Source of the DNA: Bacillota bacterium
GTDB lineage: Bacteria; Bacillota; UBA4882; UBA8346
Assembly (NCBI GenBank): GCA_023410535.1
Contig: JAEYPR010000010.1
Coordinates: 310,001-374,000, forward strand
Reading direction: 5' to 3'
Length of the DNA: 64,000 nucleotides
The notes below the pieces were generated by a model that saw only the letters and a program-made list of their open reading frames with translations, was not told where the DNA came from and searched no databases. Position numbers and translations under genes: made by a program. Shown here in pieces: positions 16,605-25,639 of this stretch (position 1 is the first letter of the stretch; the number at the start of each line of letters is the position of its first letter).

Positions 16605-18782
16605 TCATTGCTCCCGCTTCATTGTTAAAGCGATTCGTTTGCGCGGGAGATCAACCTCAAGCACTCGCACTTCGACAATATCGCCAACCGCCACAACATC
16701 AGTGGGATTTTTAACGTACTTATCGCTTAATTGCGAAATATGAACCAACCCGTCCTGTTTGACTCCAATATCGACAAACGCTCCGAAGTCAACCACATTA
16801 CGAACGGTTCCGGTTAAAACCATCCCCGGCCGCAGATCCTCCATAGAGAGAACATCGGTCCGGAAGATCGGTTTGGGAAGATCCTCGCGGGGGTCACGTC
16901 CCGGTTTACTTAATGAATCGATGATATCTTTTAAGGTTGGTTTACCGATCTCCAACTCCAGCGCCATCCGGTCAAGATTGATGGTGTTTAATTTTAACCG
17001 TAGCAAGACCACGCGATCCTTATCTTGAATGTCGTTTGGCGCAAACCCGATTTTCGCCAATAATTTACGGGCTGCTTCGTAGGATTCGGGATGAACCCAG
17101 GTTGTATCCAAAGGCTCCTCGCCGTCGGCGATCTTTAAGAACCCGGCAGCCTGGACAAAAGCTTGCTCACCGAGGCGTTTCACTTTTTTTAGTTGACCAC
17201 GGCTTTTAAATTTGCCGTTCTCTTCCCGGAAAGCCACGATATTTTTGGCCACGGCCGGTTGCAATCCGGCGACATATTGTAACAGAGACGCCGAAGCGGT
17301 ATTTAAATCAACTCCGACATAGTTAACGCAGGATTCGACCACTCCACCCAAGGCTTCCGTCAGCTGTTTTTGGTTCACATCATGTTGGTACAGTCCGACG
17401 CCGATCGATTTGGGATCGATCTTGACCAACTCCGCTAGCGGATCTTGGATGCGGCGCGCAATCGAAACCGCTCCCCGTATGGAAACGTCCAAATCCGGAA
17501 ACTCCTCTTTGGCAAGTTTTGAAGCGGAATAAACGGAAGCGCCCGCTTCGCTCACAATGCAATAGGCAGTTTGACGACCGCCCAAACGATGAATCAACTC
17601 GGCGACCAAGGTTTCCGTTTCGCGGGAGGCGGTCCCGTTCCCGATGGTGATTAGACTTACCCGATAGTCTTCGATCAGTTTAGCCAATTTACTTAGTGAC
17701 TCTTCATGTTTGTTGTGCGGTGGATGGGGATAAATGGTCACAGTATTTAAGAGCTTTCCGGTTTCGTCGACCACCGCCGCCTTACAACCGGTTCGATAAC
17801 CGGGGTCGATTCCCATCACCCGCATATTTTGAACCGGAGCTTGCAATATTAAATTACGCAAGTTCAGACCAAAAACTTTAATGGCGTGTTCTTCGGCTGT
17901 TTCCGTAATTTGCGCCCGCAACTCGCGTTCCAGGGAAGGAAATAACAGGCGCTTATAACCATCGGCGACCGACGCCTCCAGCTCCGCCGTGAAGATTGAT
18001 TTGGGATTTCTGACAATCATTCGCAACAATTGCTCCACTGCTGCAGCATGGGTCAGATCAAGCCCGACTTTTAACGCTTCCTTACTTTCGCCCCGATTGA
18101 GCGCCAGCACGCGGTGAGGGGGGATTTTCTTTAACGGTTCCGAGTATTGGGCGTACATTTTAAACTCATCCAACTCATCGGCTGCCGCTTCAGGTTTGAT
18201 TTTCGCTTCCGAAACGATCAACGCCTGATCCCAAACCAACTCCCGCAGCACTTTACGATAGTCCGGATCATCGGCAACCTTTTCGGCAATGATATCTTTC
18301 GCCCCAGCCAAAGCCGTCTCCATATCTTCCACGCCAAGCTCCGGTCGGACAAACGGTTGGGCCAATTCGGCAATTCGCCCGGTTTCGACTTGTTGTTCCC
18401 AGATCAAATCCGCCAATGGCTCCAAGCCCCGCTCTTTCGCAATCATGGCCCGGGTCCTTTTTTTCTGTTTATATGGCCGGTATAGATCTTCAACTTCCTG
18501 GAGTTTAATTGCGGCACCAATCGCCGTCGCTAATTCCGGCGTGAGTTTGCCCTGTTCCTCAATGGAATGGAGGACTTCAGCCTTACGGACTTCAAGATTG
18601 CGCAGATAATGCAAACGTTCTTCAATGTTTCGAAGCTGCTCTTCATCAAGTTCCCCCGTCATTTCTTTACGATATCTGGCGATAAACGGGATCGTGTTTC
18701 CGTCGTCAAGCAATTGAACGGTATTGGCGACCTGCCGGAGAGCAATTTTTAGTTCGGCAGCAATGATTTTAATCAGATCCAT
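16605..18782 (-). CDS. tex: Tex-like S1 RNA-binding transcription accessory protein
   Basis: 725 residues, the normal Tex length. The N-terminal helical region has NTIPFIARYRKEMTGELDEEQLR. The central YqgF-homologous domain has VMGIDPGYRTGCKAAVVDETG and TIGNGTASRETE. The helix-hairpin-helix region includes VGVDLNTAS and GLQPAVAKNIVAFRE. A C-terminal S1 domain (about 650-720) begins GMVLTGTVRNVVDFGAFVDIG. Tex is a conserved nucleic-acid-binding protein that affects transcription and gene expression; its mechanism remains partly unresolved. Monocistronic with a terminator. Confidence 0.96.
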   Translation of the reverse strand: MDLIKIIAAELKIALRQVANTVQLLDDGNTIPFIARYRKEMTGELDEEQLRNIEERLHYLRNLEVRKAEVLHSIEEQGKLTPELATAIGAAIKLQEVEDLYRPYKQKKRTRAMIAKERGLEPLADLIWEQQVETGRIAELAQPFVRPELGVEDMETALAGAKDIIAEKVADDPDYRKVLRELVWDQALIVSEAKIKPEAAADELDEFKMYAQYSEPLKKIPPHRVLALNRGESKEALKVGLDLTHAAAVEQLLRMIVRNPKSIFTAELEASVADGYKRLLFPSLERELRAQITETAEEHAIKVFGLNLRNLILQAPVQNMRVMGIDPGYRTGCKAAVVDETGKLLNTVTIYPHPPHNKHEESLSKLAKLIEDYRVSLITIGNGTASRETETLVAELIHRLGGRQTAYCIVSEAGASVYSASKLAKEEFPDLDVSIRGAVSIARRIQDPLAELVKIDPKSIGVGLYQHDVNQKQLTEALGGVVESCVNYVGVDLNTASASLLQYVAGLQPAVAKNIVAFREENGKFKSRGQLKKVKRLGEQAFVQAAGFLKIADGEEPLDTTWVHPESYEAARKLLAKIGFAPNDIQDKDRVVLLRLKLNTINLDRMALELEIGKPTLKDIIDSLSKPGRDPREDLPKPIFRTDVLSMEDLRPGMVLTGTVRNVVDFGAFVDIGVKQDGLVHISQLSDKYVKNPTDVVAVGDIVEVRVLEVDLPRKRIALTMKREQ

Positions 18783-18893
18783 TTTCAGGCTCCTTTGCCA
18801 AAGTTCTGCTTAAAAATTATAACTGGCGTACTCCCAAAAAACAAGACTGTCATTTTTTCTCCGCTTTGTTTGCAGTCCGCCGATTCTCAGTAT

Positions 18894-18924
18894 AAAAAAT
18901 TAAAAGGGCCGTTTGGCCCTTTAT
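18894..18924 (-). terminator. Intrinsic terminator of the divIC-like gene
   Basis: Minus strand AAAGGGCC, AAAC loop, GGCCCTTTTAATTTTTT. Confidence 0.85.
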
Positions 18925-18929
18925 AATCA

Positions 18930-19370
18930 TTAATCTCCATATTCGGTAACTTGTTTCGTCATCTTTAAAATACCTTGACGGCCGGTGCGCGAATTAATAA
19001 CCAACAACGGTTCTTCGTTGGGTTTGATCAACCCGATTTGATGACCCCGTTCTTCAACATAACTCATGGTTTGCATCTTTTGGCGAACCTTTTTCAACTG
19101 GGCCAATTGTTGTTGTAAATTCTGATGCATGGTTTGGAGCTGGTTGATCTCCTGCGTTTTAAGGCAATAGTTATATATCCCCTCCATTAAGGGAAAAAAC
19201 AATACCCGGAACGCTATAAACAACATGAAACCCCATGTCAGGAAAGGCCAAAATGAACGGGGCCGAAAGCGGAAACGCCGCTTCGAACGAATGGCGGAAC
19301 GATTGACTGGGGGAGCTTGGTATTGGGCAAAGCGGTTGGCGGTATAGCTATAGTTTAAACTCGGGTTCAT
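18930..19370 (-). CDS. Septum formation initiator (DivIC/FtsB family)
   Basis: 146 residues. A basic cytoplasmic N-terminus (SAIRSKRRFRFRPR), one membrane helix (about 43-62), then a coiled coil rich in Gln and Leu (EINQLQTMHQNLQQQLAQLKKV) and the short conserved region YVEERGHQIGLIKPNEE. This architecture is that of DivIC/FtsB, which bridges divisome proteins at the septum. The start overlaps the end of the upstream HTH gene by four bases, so the two are translationally coupled. Confidence 0.85.
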   Translation of the reverse strand: MNPSLNYSYTANRFAQYQAPPVNRSAIRSKRRFRFRPRSFWPFLTWGFMLFIAFRVLFFPLMEGIYNYCLKTQEINQLQTMHQNLQQQLAQLKKVRQKMQTMSYVEERGHQIGLIKPNEEPLLVINSRTGRQGILKMTKQVTEYGD

Positions 19371-19603
19371 TCCAGTTCGTCCTCGCTTTCATCAGCACCG
19401 GCGATTCCCAACGCGGTACCCGGTAGAACAATCACCACCTGATAACCCTTGGCTTTCGCCCGATTATAGAGTGTTGCGACAGTACTTGGTGTCAGCTGCA
19501 ACCGCTTGGCAATGGTTTCCGAACTCGCCCCCATCTCTTTGAGGACGACGACCTGCCGTTCCCGGAAACTTAAAGCCTCAGCACCACGAATTTCTATGTT
19601 CAT
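19367..19603 (-). CDS. Small LuxR/sigma-70 region 4-like helix-turn-helix protein
   Basis: 78 residues. EALSFRERQVVVLKEMGASSETIAKRLQLTPSTVATLYNRAKAKGY is a complete LuxR-type (sigma region 4-like) helix-turn-helix, with the usual 'L-T-x-R-E-x-x-V' opening. There is no receiver or sensor domain. The tail GIAGADESEDELE is acidic. It probably binds DNA or partners with another regulator; targets are unknown. It forms a coupled two-gene unit with the DivIC-like gene. Confidence 0.72.
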   Translation of the reverse strand: MNIEIRGAEALSFRERQVVVLKEMGASSETIAKRLQLTPSTVATLYNRAKAKGYQVVIVLPGTALGIAGADESEDELE

Positions 19604-19719
19604 TATATCACCGTTACTACAAAATTACTACAAAATTTGTACATAATTCGTATACTAATTATAGATCAAACGCTCAAAAAAACCAATCATTAATTTCATC
19701 CTTACGGCCGGGGTAAAAA

Positions 19720-19754
19720 TAAAAAAACCTCCGTTTTTCCCCAGCGGAGGTTCT
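19720..19754 (-). terminator. Intrinsic terminator of the spoVA operon
   Basis: Minus strand AACCTCCG, loop, CGGAGGTTTTTTTATT. Confidence 0.88.
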
Positions 19755-19767
19755 GAAAGAGCTTGAC

Positions 19768-20118
19768 TTACCCTTTTGGTTTGAATATTACTGCGACCAG
19801 AAAACCAAAAACAATCGCCGCGGTAATACCGGTACTGGTCAGTTCAAACATGCCGGTCAATACACCCAATGGACCGTTGGCTCTCGCTTCAGCCATCGCC
19901 CCTTTGACTAATGCGTTGCCAAAGCTGAGAATCGGCATACTGGCTCCAGCCCCGGCAAATTTGATCAGTTTTTCGTAGATACCCAATCCCCCGAGTACTC
20001 CTCCGGTGATCACCATACCCACCAAAATATGACCCATCGTTAACTTGGTTTTATCGTAAACGATCTGACCAATCATACAAATCAAGCCGCCAATGATAAA
20101 GGCTTTCAGATACATCAT
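19768..20118 (-). CDS. spoVAE: Stage V sporulation protein AE
   Basis: 116 residues with three to four hydrophobic segments and the SpoVAE pattern: FIIGGLICMIGQIVYDKTKLT, GHILVGMVITGGVLGGLGIYEKLIKFAGAGASMPILSFG, and NGPLGVLTGMFELTS. SpoVA proteins form the channel that moves dipicolinic acid into the forespore and lets it out at germination. It is the last gene of a compact spoVAC-spoVAD-spoVAE operon (17 bp after spoVAD), followed by a terminator. The family naming (AE versus AEb) is by similarity. Confidence 0.93.
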   Translation of the reverse strand: MMYLKAFIIGGLICMIGQIVYDKTKLTMGHILVGMVITGGVLGGLGIYEKLIKFAGAGASMPILSFGNALVKGAMAEARANGPLGVLTGMFELTSTGITAAIVFGFLVAVIFKPKG

Positions 20119-20135
20119 CCACGAATACTCCTTCT

Positions 20136-21149
20136 TCAGATTTCAAGGCTTACCGCTTGCGCGATACAGGGAATATTTTCACCTTGTTGGCAGGAGATCG
20201 GGCTGTGCATCGCTCCGGTCGCCACCAGTAAAACCTTGCGCAAATTCTTTTGCTGTAATTGTTGATAGATATACCCAAACGTAACCGACGCCGAACAGCC
20301 GCAGCCACTGCCGCCGGCGCCAACCCGCGGATCTTCCAAATCGTAAATCATCATCCCGCAATCTTGATAATTATTGGTTAAATCAAGATTGTCGTTTTTT
20401 TGAGCCCATTCCGCCGCGAGTTGGTGTCCGACTTTCCCAAGGTCGCCGGTAACGATTAAGTCATAATAATCCACCGAACGTCCGGTGTCCTGGAAATGCG
20501 CCGCAATTGTCGCCGCGGCGGCCGGAGCCATCGCCGCGCCTAAATTCAGCGCATCATTGCTTCCCATATCGACAATTTTGCCGATGGTCGCATAGGTAAT
20601 CATCGGTCCGACGCCGTTTTTGCCAATCACTGCGGCGCCAGCGCCGGTTACGGTCCATTGCGAAAACGGTTTCCGTTGCACCCCGTACTCGGTTGGGTAG
20701 CGAAATTGCCGTTCAGCGGTACTGTTATGACTCGAAGTCGCAGTCATCACCAGATCGGCAAAACCGCCCTCGATCATCATGGCTCCGATAATCAACCCTT
20801 CGGCCGAATTCGAACAGGCGCCGTAGATTCCTAAAAAAGGTATCTTAAGTTGTAAAGCGGCGAAACCTGAGCTAATAATCTGATTCAACAAATCCCCACT
20901 AATTAAACAATCGACCTTGTCTGGCGGGGTATTAATTTTTTGGAGCGCTTTATAGCAAGCGTCCAACAGCATTTGGCGTTCGGCTTTTTCAAAGCTCTCC
21001 ATCCCCGCCAGCAAATCCGCATGTTTAGTATCAAAATAATCTCCTAACGGTCCACTCGCCTCAAAGGGCCCGACCGTTGTTCCGGTGCTAAGAACAATCG
21101 GTGGCGTATCAAACTTTAACGATTGTTTGCCAACTTTTTTGGTCATCAC
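20136..21149 (-). CDS. spoVAD: Stage V sporulation protein AD
   Basis: 337 residues with a thiolase-like fold: LSTGTTVGPFEASGPLGDYFD, the near-active-site FLGIYGACSNSAEGLIIGAMMIEGGFADLVM and GAGGSGCGCSASVTFGYIYQQL. SpoVAD binds dipicolinic acid on the spore inner membrane as part of the SpoVA channel complex. It lies between spoVAC and spoVAE with ten and seventeen bp gaps. Confidence 0.95.
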   Translation of the reverse strand: MMTKKVGKQSLKFDTPPIVLSTGTTVGPFEASGPLGDYFDTKHADLLAGMESFEKAERQMLLDACYKALQKINTPPDKVDCLISGDLLNQIISSGFAALQLKIPFLGIYGACSNSAEGLIIGAMMIEGGFADLVMTATSSHNSTAERQFRYPTEYGVQRKPFSQWTVTGAGAAVIGKNGVGPMITYATIGKIVDMGSNDALNLGAAMAPAAAATIAAHFQDTGRSVDYYDLIVTGDLGKVGHQLAAEWAQKNDNLDLTNNYQDCGMMIYDLEDPRVGAGGSGCGCSASVTFGYIYQQLQQKNLRKVLLVATGAMHSPISCQQGENIPCIAQAVSLEI

Positions 21150-21159
21150 TAACCCTCTC

Positions 21160-21627
21160 TTAGCGTAACGCTAATATAATCGAATAGATTAACCCGACAA
21201 AAAAAGCGGTAACTACCCCGTAAGTAATGACTGATCCCGCCAGAATAAACATCTTACTCCCGATTCCCTGGACAAAACCTTCCTTTTTAAACTCCAGTGC
21301 GGCTGAGACGATCGAGTTGGCAAACCCGGTCACCGGAACCGCCAAACCCGCCCCGGCATAACGGGCGATCTTATCAAAAACTCCAAACCCGGTTAGTAAC
21401 GCGCCAATCAGGATCACCGTGGCGACCGCGGGGTCACTGGCTTTTTCGAGCGGAATTTTCATTAACTTTGCGTACAATTCGATTAACCCTTGCCCAATCA
21501 GACTGACAATCCCGCCAAAAGCAAATGCCCACCAGGCATTTTTCAAAAGATTGGGTTGGGGATTCGTCTGTTTAACAATGGACTGGTAACGTTGTTGATC
21601 GAGATTGAGCTTTTGCTTTTTAGCCAA
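21160..21627 (-). CDS. spoVAC: Stage V sporulation protein AC
   Basis: 155 residues from a TTG start after AAAGGAATCC. A basic N-terminus (MAKKQKLNLDQQRYQS) is followed by about four membrane segments with NAWWAFAFGGIVSLIGQGLIELYAKLM, GFGVFDKIARYAGAGLAVPVTGFANSIVSAALEFKKEG and GSKMFILAGSVITYGVV. SpoVAC is a mechanosensitive-type membrane component of the dipicolinate channel. First gene of the operon; a forespore-type promoter is predicted just upstream. Confidence 0.94.
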   Translation of the reverse strand: MAKKQKLNLDQQRYQSIVKQTNPQPNLLKNAWWAFAFGGIVSLIGQGLIELYAKLMKIPLEKASDPAVATVILIGALLTGFGVFDKIARYAGAGLAVPVTGFANSIVSAALEFKKEGFVQGIGSKMFILAGSVITYGVVTAFFVGLIYSIILALR

Positions 21628-21657
21628 TGTTTTTGGATTCCTTTCAAATAATAAGCT

Positions 21658-21687
21658 TAGTATCTCATTTATGTACCGGAATCATTC
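21658..21687 (-). promoter_or_regulatory. Predicted sigma-G/F-type promoter of the spoVA operon
   Basis: On the minus strand GAATG (matches GHATR), an 18-bp spacer, then GATACTA (six of seven to CATnnTA), 30 bp before the spoVAC start. This fits forespore expression of spoVA. Confidence 0.5.
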
Positions 21688-21804
21688 GGTTGGGAAAAAT
21701 GAATAAAAAATCCTGAATTAACCAATATTAAAATTAAAACAATCCAAAAGGAAATCATTGAATTTCGGAGAATACATTTAAGAAAATCATGATAGGAGTG
21801 AGGC

Positions 21805-21873
21805 ATGATGGAGGTTATCGGCGTTTTAGCGGTCATTTACTTAATTTATTATTTCGTACAGCATCAGAAGTAA
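21805..21873 (+). CDS. Putative 22-residue membrane peptide
   Basis: ATG at 21805 has AGGAG six bases upstream. The short product starts MMEVIGVLAVIYLIYYF and ends VQHQK: one hydrophobic helix with a polar tail. A hairpin terminator follows at 21922-21955. No family recognised; the ribosome-binding site, composition and terminator are the only evidence. Confidence 0.4.
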   Translation: MMEVIGVLAVIYLIYYFVQHQK

Positions 21874-21921
21874 TTTTGTGTAAAATATGGTTCTTTGTGA
21901 CCGCACATAAACTTTGACCCA

Positions 21922-21955
21922 AATAATACAGGTCTACTTGGCCTGTATTATTTTA
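21922..21955 (+). terminator. Intrinsic terminator-like hairpin before the ABC-2 permease
   Basis: AATAATACAGG and CCTGTATTATT around a nine-base loop, followed by TTAT. It may end the small-peptide transcript or attenuate the exporter operon. Confidence 0.65.
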
Positions 21956-21968
21956 TATGGAGATTCGC

Positions 21969-22985
21969 ATGAACGGAAAACGATTTCTGGCTTTATTTGA
22001 AAAAGAGTATCGCGAGTTTTATTCCAGTAAATCCTGGCTGCTGGCTTTGGCCTTGCCCTTGTTCATTGGGTTTTTGTTCAATTTTGTCTATCGCGAAGCC
22101 GATCGCGCCCAATTTACCGTCGCTTATATGGCGGAGTTGAGTCCAACCGTCCAACAACTCTTCAAACAACCCCAGATCAAACTGGTCTATTATCCTGAAC
22201 AAAACCAGGCGTTCAGGGCTTTAAATCAAGGGACCGTTGATGCGGTGATTGCCAGTCCGACGCTTGTTTCCGGAAAAGTGATGCTGCTCGCCAACAAGAC
22301 GGAAGCCAAAAAGGTGCTGCTGCTGACCAATGCGATCAACGTTGCGCTGCTTCAGGCATATTCCAACAATCAAGTCCCGCAAATCAAGGTTGATTTTATC
22401 AATTCCCAAATTCAACCCCGTTGGTTGTCGATCCCTTTATGGCTAATCCAGTTGATTTTGACGGTTTGTCTTTTGCAAACCGCGGCGGCAATCGCCGATG
22501 AAAAGGAGAAACAAACCCTGCATGCAGTGTTGGTTTCCCCGGCAACTTTAGCCGAATTAATCAGCGCCAAACTGACCTGGGCCGCCTTGGTCGGGGTTAT
22601 TTCGATTTTGATTACCTTATGGTTGACGCATTGTCCGAGCAATGTCCCGGTTTTACTGGTCATCGCCATACTCGGAGCATTGATTTACGCGATTCAGGCA
22701 TTGCTGATCGGGTTGTTCACCCCCAATGCGTTGCTGGCCCGGACCCTGGCCACGGTGTTGTACTTACTCTCAACATTTCCGCTGATGGTTGCCGATCTGG
22801 CGATCACCGGCAAAGAACTGCTGGTCCTTTTCCCTTCTTATCTGGTTTGGCGGGGTTTCGAACAAGCCGTTTTGATGCAATCCTTTTCACCGCAAGTGAC
22901 GGCGCTGATTGCCAGTTTAATTTTAGAGTGCTTGGCCTTGGGAACAATCCTGGTTTTCTGGATTAACAAGAAAGCGGACTTCTGA
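21969..22985 (+). CDS. ABC-2 type exporter permease
   Basis: 338 residues from ATG 21969 (TGGAG upstream); an ATG four codons earlier lacks a site. One N-terminal membrane helix (about 19-38), a soluble extracytoplasmic domain of about 120 residues (TVAYMAELSPTVQQLFKQ, DAVIASPTLVSGKV), then about five C-terminal helices including ADEKEKQTLHAVLVSPATLAELISAKL, the usual ABC-2 coupling region. It pairs with the ATPase encoded two bases downstream. Substrate unknown; family members export drugs, antibiotics, sodium or lipids. Confidence 0.85.
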   Translation: MNGKRFLALFEKEYREFYSSKSWLLALALPLFIGFLFNFVYREADRAQFTVAYMAELSPTVQQLFKQPQIKLVYYPEQNQAFRALNQGTVDAVIASPTLVSGKVMLLANKTEAKKVLLLTNAINVALLQAYSNNQVPQIKVDFINSQIQPRWLSIPLWLIQLILTVCLLQTAAAIADEKEKQTLHAVLVSPATLAELISAKLTWAALVGVISILITLWLTHCPSNVPVLLVIAILGALIYAIQALLIGLFTPNALLARTLATVLYLLSTFPLMVADLAITGKELLVLFPSYLVWRGFEQAVLMQSFSPQVTALIASLILECLALGTILVFWINKKADF

Positions 22986-22987
22986 GC

Positions 22988-23854
22988 ATGCCAAATATTG
23001 TGACTGTCGCAAACTTAACCAAACAATTCGGTCAACGCTACGCGGTTGATGATCTCTCTTTCACCGTAGCGCAGGGGGAAACGCTGGGACTGTTAGGACC
23101 GAACGGCGCCGGCAAAACTTCAACCATCCGCATGTTGCTGGGCCTCTCTAAGCCTTCCGCCGGAACCGTCACCATCTTCGGGTGCGATTTGAGCCGGGAA
23201 TTGAAACAAGTTCACGCCCGGATCGGCGTGGTGTTTGAAAAACCCAACCTGATCGAAACCTTGTCGTCCTATCAAAACCTGGCAATCACCTGTAAAATTT
23301 ATGATCAGCCGTTAACCCGGATTCAACCGTTGCTGGAACGGATGGATCTTTGGGAACGCGCCCACGATCCGGTCAAAACCTACTCCAAAGGCATGCGACA
23401 ACGGGTACTGATTGCCCGGGCTTTCATTCACCAACCGCAATTATTGTTCCTTGACGAACCCTGCTCGGGGCTTGATCCGGTCTCCGCCCGCATGATCCGC
23501 GACTATTTATTGGAGTTGAAACGGCAAGGCATCACCATCATCCTGACCAGTCACGATATGGCCGAAGTCGATGAGCTCTGCGACCGGATCGGCTTTATCA
23601 ATCACGGCCGGTTGGTGGTTTTGGCCGAACCGCGGATTCTAAAAGAACGGTTTGGTCAGCCGACCTTACGGGTCCATTTTTACGAAAGTCCCGATCAAAC
23701 GGCGGCAATCCAAGAGCGGATTATCACGCCTGATGCCAAGAACTTGGCGTGGCTGGCCCAACTTTATGAAAGCCGACAAGTGATCGCCGTCCACTCAATG
23801 GAAGCCACCATGGAGCAAATTTTTCAAAACCTTACTGTAGCGCAATCGCGTTAA
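22988..23854 (+). CDS. ABC transporter ATP-binding protein
   Basis: 288 residues with complete nucleotide-binding motifs: Walker A GPNGAGKTS, signature YSKGMRQRV, Walker B LLFLDEPCSGLDP and the H-loop LTSHDMAE. The signature is the YSKGM variant usual in ABC-2 exporters of the CcmA/NatA kind. A C-terminal extension of about 70 residues follows the domain. It energises the permease encoded immediately upstream. A strong terminator follows at 23863. Confidence 0.93.
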   Translation: MPNIVTVANLTKQFGQRYAVDDLSFTVAQGETLGLLGPNGAGKTSTIRMLLGLSKPSAGTVTIFGCDLSRELKQVHARIGVVFEKPNLIETLSSYQNLAITCKIYDQPLTRIQPLLERMDLWERAHDPVKTYSKGMRQRVLIARAFIHQPQLLFLDEPCSGLDPVSARMIRDYLLELKRQGITIILTSHDMAEVDELCDRIGFINHGRLVVLAEPRILKERFGQPTLRVHFYESPDQTAAIQERIITPDAKNLAWLAQLYESRQVIAVHSMEATMEQIFQNLTVAQSR

Positions 23855-23862
23855 ACAAACAG

Positions 23863-23893
23863 AAAGCCAGCCGGATCGGCTGGCCTTTGCTTT
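23863..23893 (+). terminator. Intrinsic terminator of the ABC exporter operon
   Basis: AAAGCCAGCCG, GAT loop, CGGCTGGCCTTTGCTTT. The rest of the gap to 24090 holds only a small CCCTTTTAAAGGG palindrome near 24008. Confidence 0.78.
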
Positions 23894-24090
23894 CTACTCA
23901 GAAAATAGCTTCGATGTCCAACTGCGATCCTTTTGTCCTTTAAAAGAACAACCACAATCCTTCGTCGCCTATTCGATCTTTGATAGAGCTCAACGCCTTG
24001 TGGTTACCCTTTTAAAGGGATAGGGATCGCACTTAGACTTGATTTTCTTTCTCTCGCGCCCGGCAACTACTAGAATACGCTCATTTCCCC

Positions 24091-25206
24091 TTAACGGGTC
24101 AGCAACTGACTGACGGCAATAATGACCAGCGGCAATACCAGCACCGCTCCGATCAGCAGGACCCAACTCAGCGGTTGCGCAAAGTTATTGGTCCAGCCGA
24201 TGCCAAAACGCTTTTCGACGAACACGGCCGGGTCGTCGGGATTATAGTAAAACATGCCGAGTTTCCAAAAACGATCCTCATCGCGGTTGATCAGCTTACC
24301 GGTTTTCGAATGGGCGGTTCGCAACCGGCTACCGCCCTGTCCGGTGGTGACCGATAAAACCAGCGCTGCGACCACAATCAGACCCGTGACCAGTAACGGA
24401 ACCCCCATGATCATCCAACCGGTTTGCACCAACCCAAGGATTGTCGCTTGCATCCAAGCGAACACCAGCAACAACGCCATCCCGGCAAAGACAATAAAAG
24501 CGGACCAGCGAAACCGGAAGACTTGATTTTGAACGACGGATTGCTCCGGATTTTCGGAATCAACCTGTTGTTTTGATTGGCCGATGATCCAATAAACCAA
24601 GACCATCAGCCCGCTGATGAAAAGTTGCATAACCGGGGCTAAGCAGATCAATTTCCAGGACTTGATCCCCCATCGATCCACTTGGCCGAGATAGTTATAG
24701 TGCAATGGCACCCGGGTGGGGATCCGGTCAAAAAAGCCATAGCCTAACAGCCAAGTCAGAATGATAATTGCCACATAAGCAAGGAACCACCAGGGCGAGA
24801 CCGTCACTTTCCCTTTCCGAAATCCAGTCTCGACGACAACGACCGCTGTTTGACCCTGACCCCATTGATGCTGTGATTTTAATTGGCGCATCTTCTGGTG
24901 TCCCTGAAAATAAAAGCTAAACCCGAGAACGATCTGCGCGATTAAGCCGATGGGCAATAAAAAGGTCACCGTCATACTCGTCGCCCAAACATTCCCCAAG
25001 ATGAATAGGACCGCAAACAAACTGCCACTTAGCAAATTTTGATTGCGATACCGTTTTCGCAATTGCCCCACTTCCGGATGATCATAAACCGTTTCCGGAA
25101 TCCCGACGCCAAACTGCTCGGTTTTTCGGGTCAAATACGGAGTGAACGCAAAAAAGATCAGTACCGGCAGGTACGTCACGATAATAGTTAAACCAACCAA
25201 ATTCAT
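24091..25206 (-). CDS. DUF1648/DUF5808-type membrane protein
   Basis: 371 residues with about eight hydrophobic segments. The DUF1648 motif is clear in the middle (FFDRIPTRVPLHYNYLGQVDRWG). Near the C-terminus is a DUF5808-like block (DRFWKLGMFYYNPDDPAVFVEKRFG, then GWTNNFA). Such proteins often sit beside GntR/YtrA-type regulators, as here, and may sense envelope state; the function is unknown. It starts six bases after the GntR stop codon and is thus the second gene of an autoregulated pair. Confidence 0.82.
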   Translation of the reverse strand: MNLVGLTIIVTYLPVLIFFAFTPYLTRKTEQFGVGIPETVYDHPEVGQLRKRYRNQNLLSGSLFAVLFILGNVWATSMTVTFLLPIGLIAQIVLGFSFYFQGHQKMRQLKSQHQWGQGQTAVVVVETGFRKGKVTVSPWWFLAYVAIIILTWLLGYGFFDRIPTRVPLHYNYLGQVDRWGIKSWKLICLAPVMQLFISGLMVLVYWIIGQSKQQVDSENPEQSVVQNQVFRFRWSAFIVFAGMALLLVFAWMQATILGLVQTGWMIMGVPLLVTGLIVVAALVLSVTTGQGGSRLRTAHSKTGKLINRDEDRFWKLGMFYYNPDDPAVFVEKRFGIGWTNNFAQPLSWVLLIGAVLVLPLVIIAVSQLLTR

Positions 25207-25212
25207 CCGCTA

Positions 25213-25596
25213 TCATCCTTTCGTCTCGAATTGGTGGAAAATCGTTTGACACTCTTTCAGAAATTCGCCGGCGGACAGACCCCGACAGAATGCCTCGGCG
25301 ATCAACGGCTGTAAGTCAGTCCGCAACCGCTGCCGGTACTCCGCGGAGTCACGCGGCGGGTTCACGGAGACGACGGCGCCTTTTTGACGGTGAATCGTAA
25401 TATAACCGTCTTGCCGCAACAGATTGTAGGCCTTATTGACGGTATGCATATTGATGCCAAGGTCAACGGCGAATTGCCGGACCGACGGCAATGCCTCTCC
25501 CGGTTGCAGTTCGCCGGCGGCAATCCCGGCAACAATCCCAGTGCGCAACTGCCAATATAACGGGACCTCCGATTGAAAATCAATGGTGATTAACAA
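25213..25596 (-). CDS. GntR family transcriptional regulator (YtrA-like)
   Basis: 127 residues. An N-terminal winged helix-turn-helix (PLYWQLRTGIVAGIAAGELQPGEALPSVRQFAVDLGINMHTVNKAYNLLRQDGYI) is followed by a short helical tail of about 45 residues, as in the YtrA subfamily that has no large effector domain. It probably represses its own operon through the perfect palindrome at 25615-25639, and so controls the DUF1648 gene. Confidence 0.9.
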   Translation of the reverse strand: MLITIDFQSEVPLYWQLRTGIVAGIAAGELQPGEALPSVRQFAVDLGINMHTVNKAYNLLRQDGYITIHRQKGAVVSVNPPRDSAEYRQRLRTDLQPLIAEAFCRGLSAGEFLKECQTIFHQFETKG

Positions 25597-25614
25597 GCGT
25601 TTCCTTCCTCTCTC

Positions 25615-25639
25615 ACTGTTATATTCATTATATAACAGT
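25615..25639. promoter_or_regulatory. Predicted GntR/YtrA operator
   Basis: A perfect 10-bp inverted repeat, ACTGTTATAT and ATATAACAGT, separated by TCATT, 19 bp upstream of the gntR start codon. Position and symmetry suit a homodimeric repressor. Confidence 0.7.
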
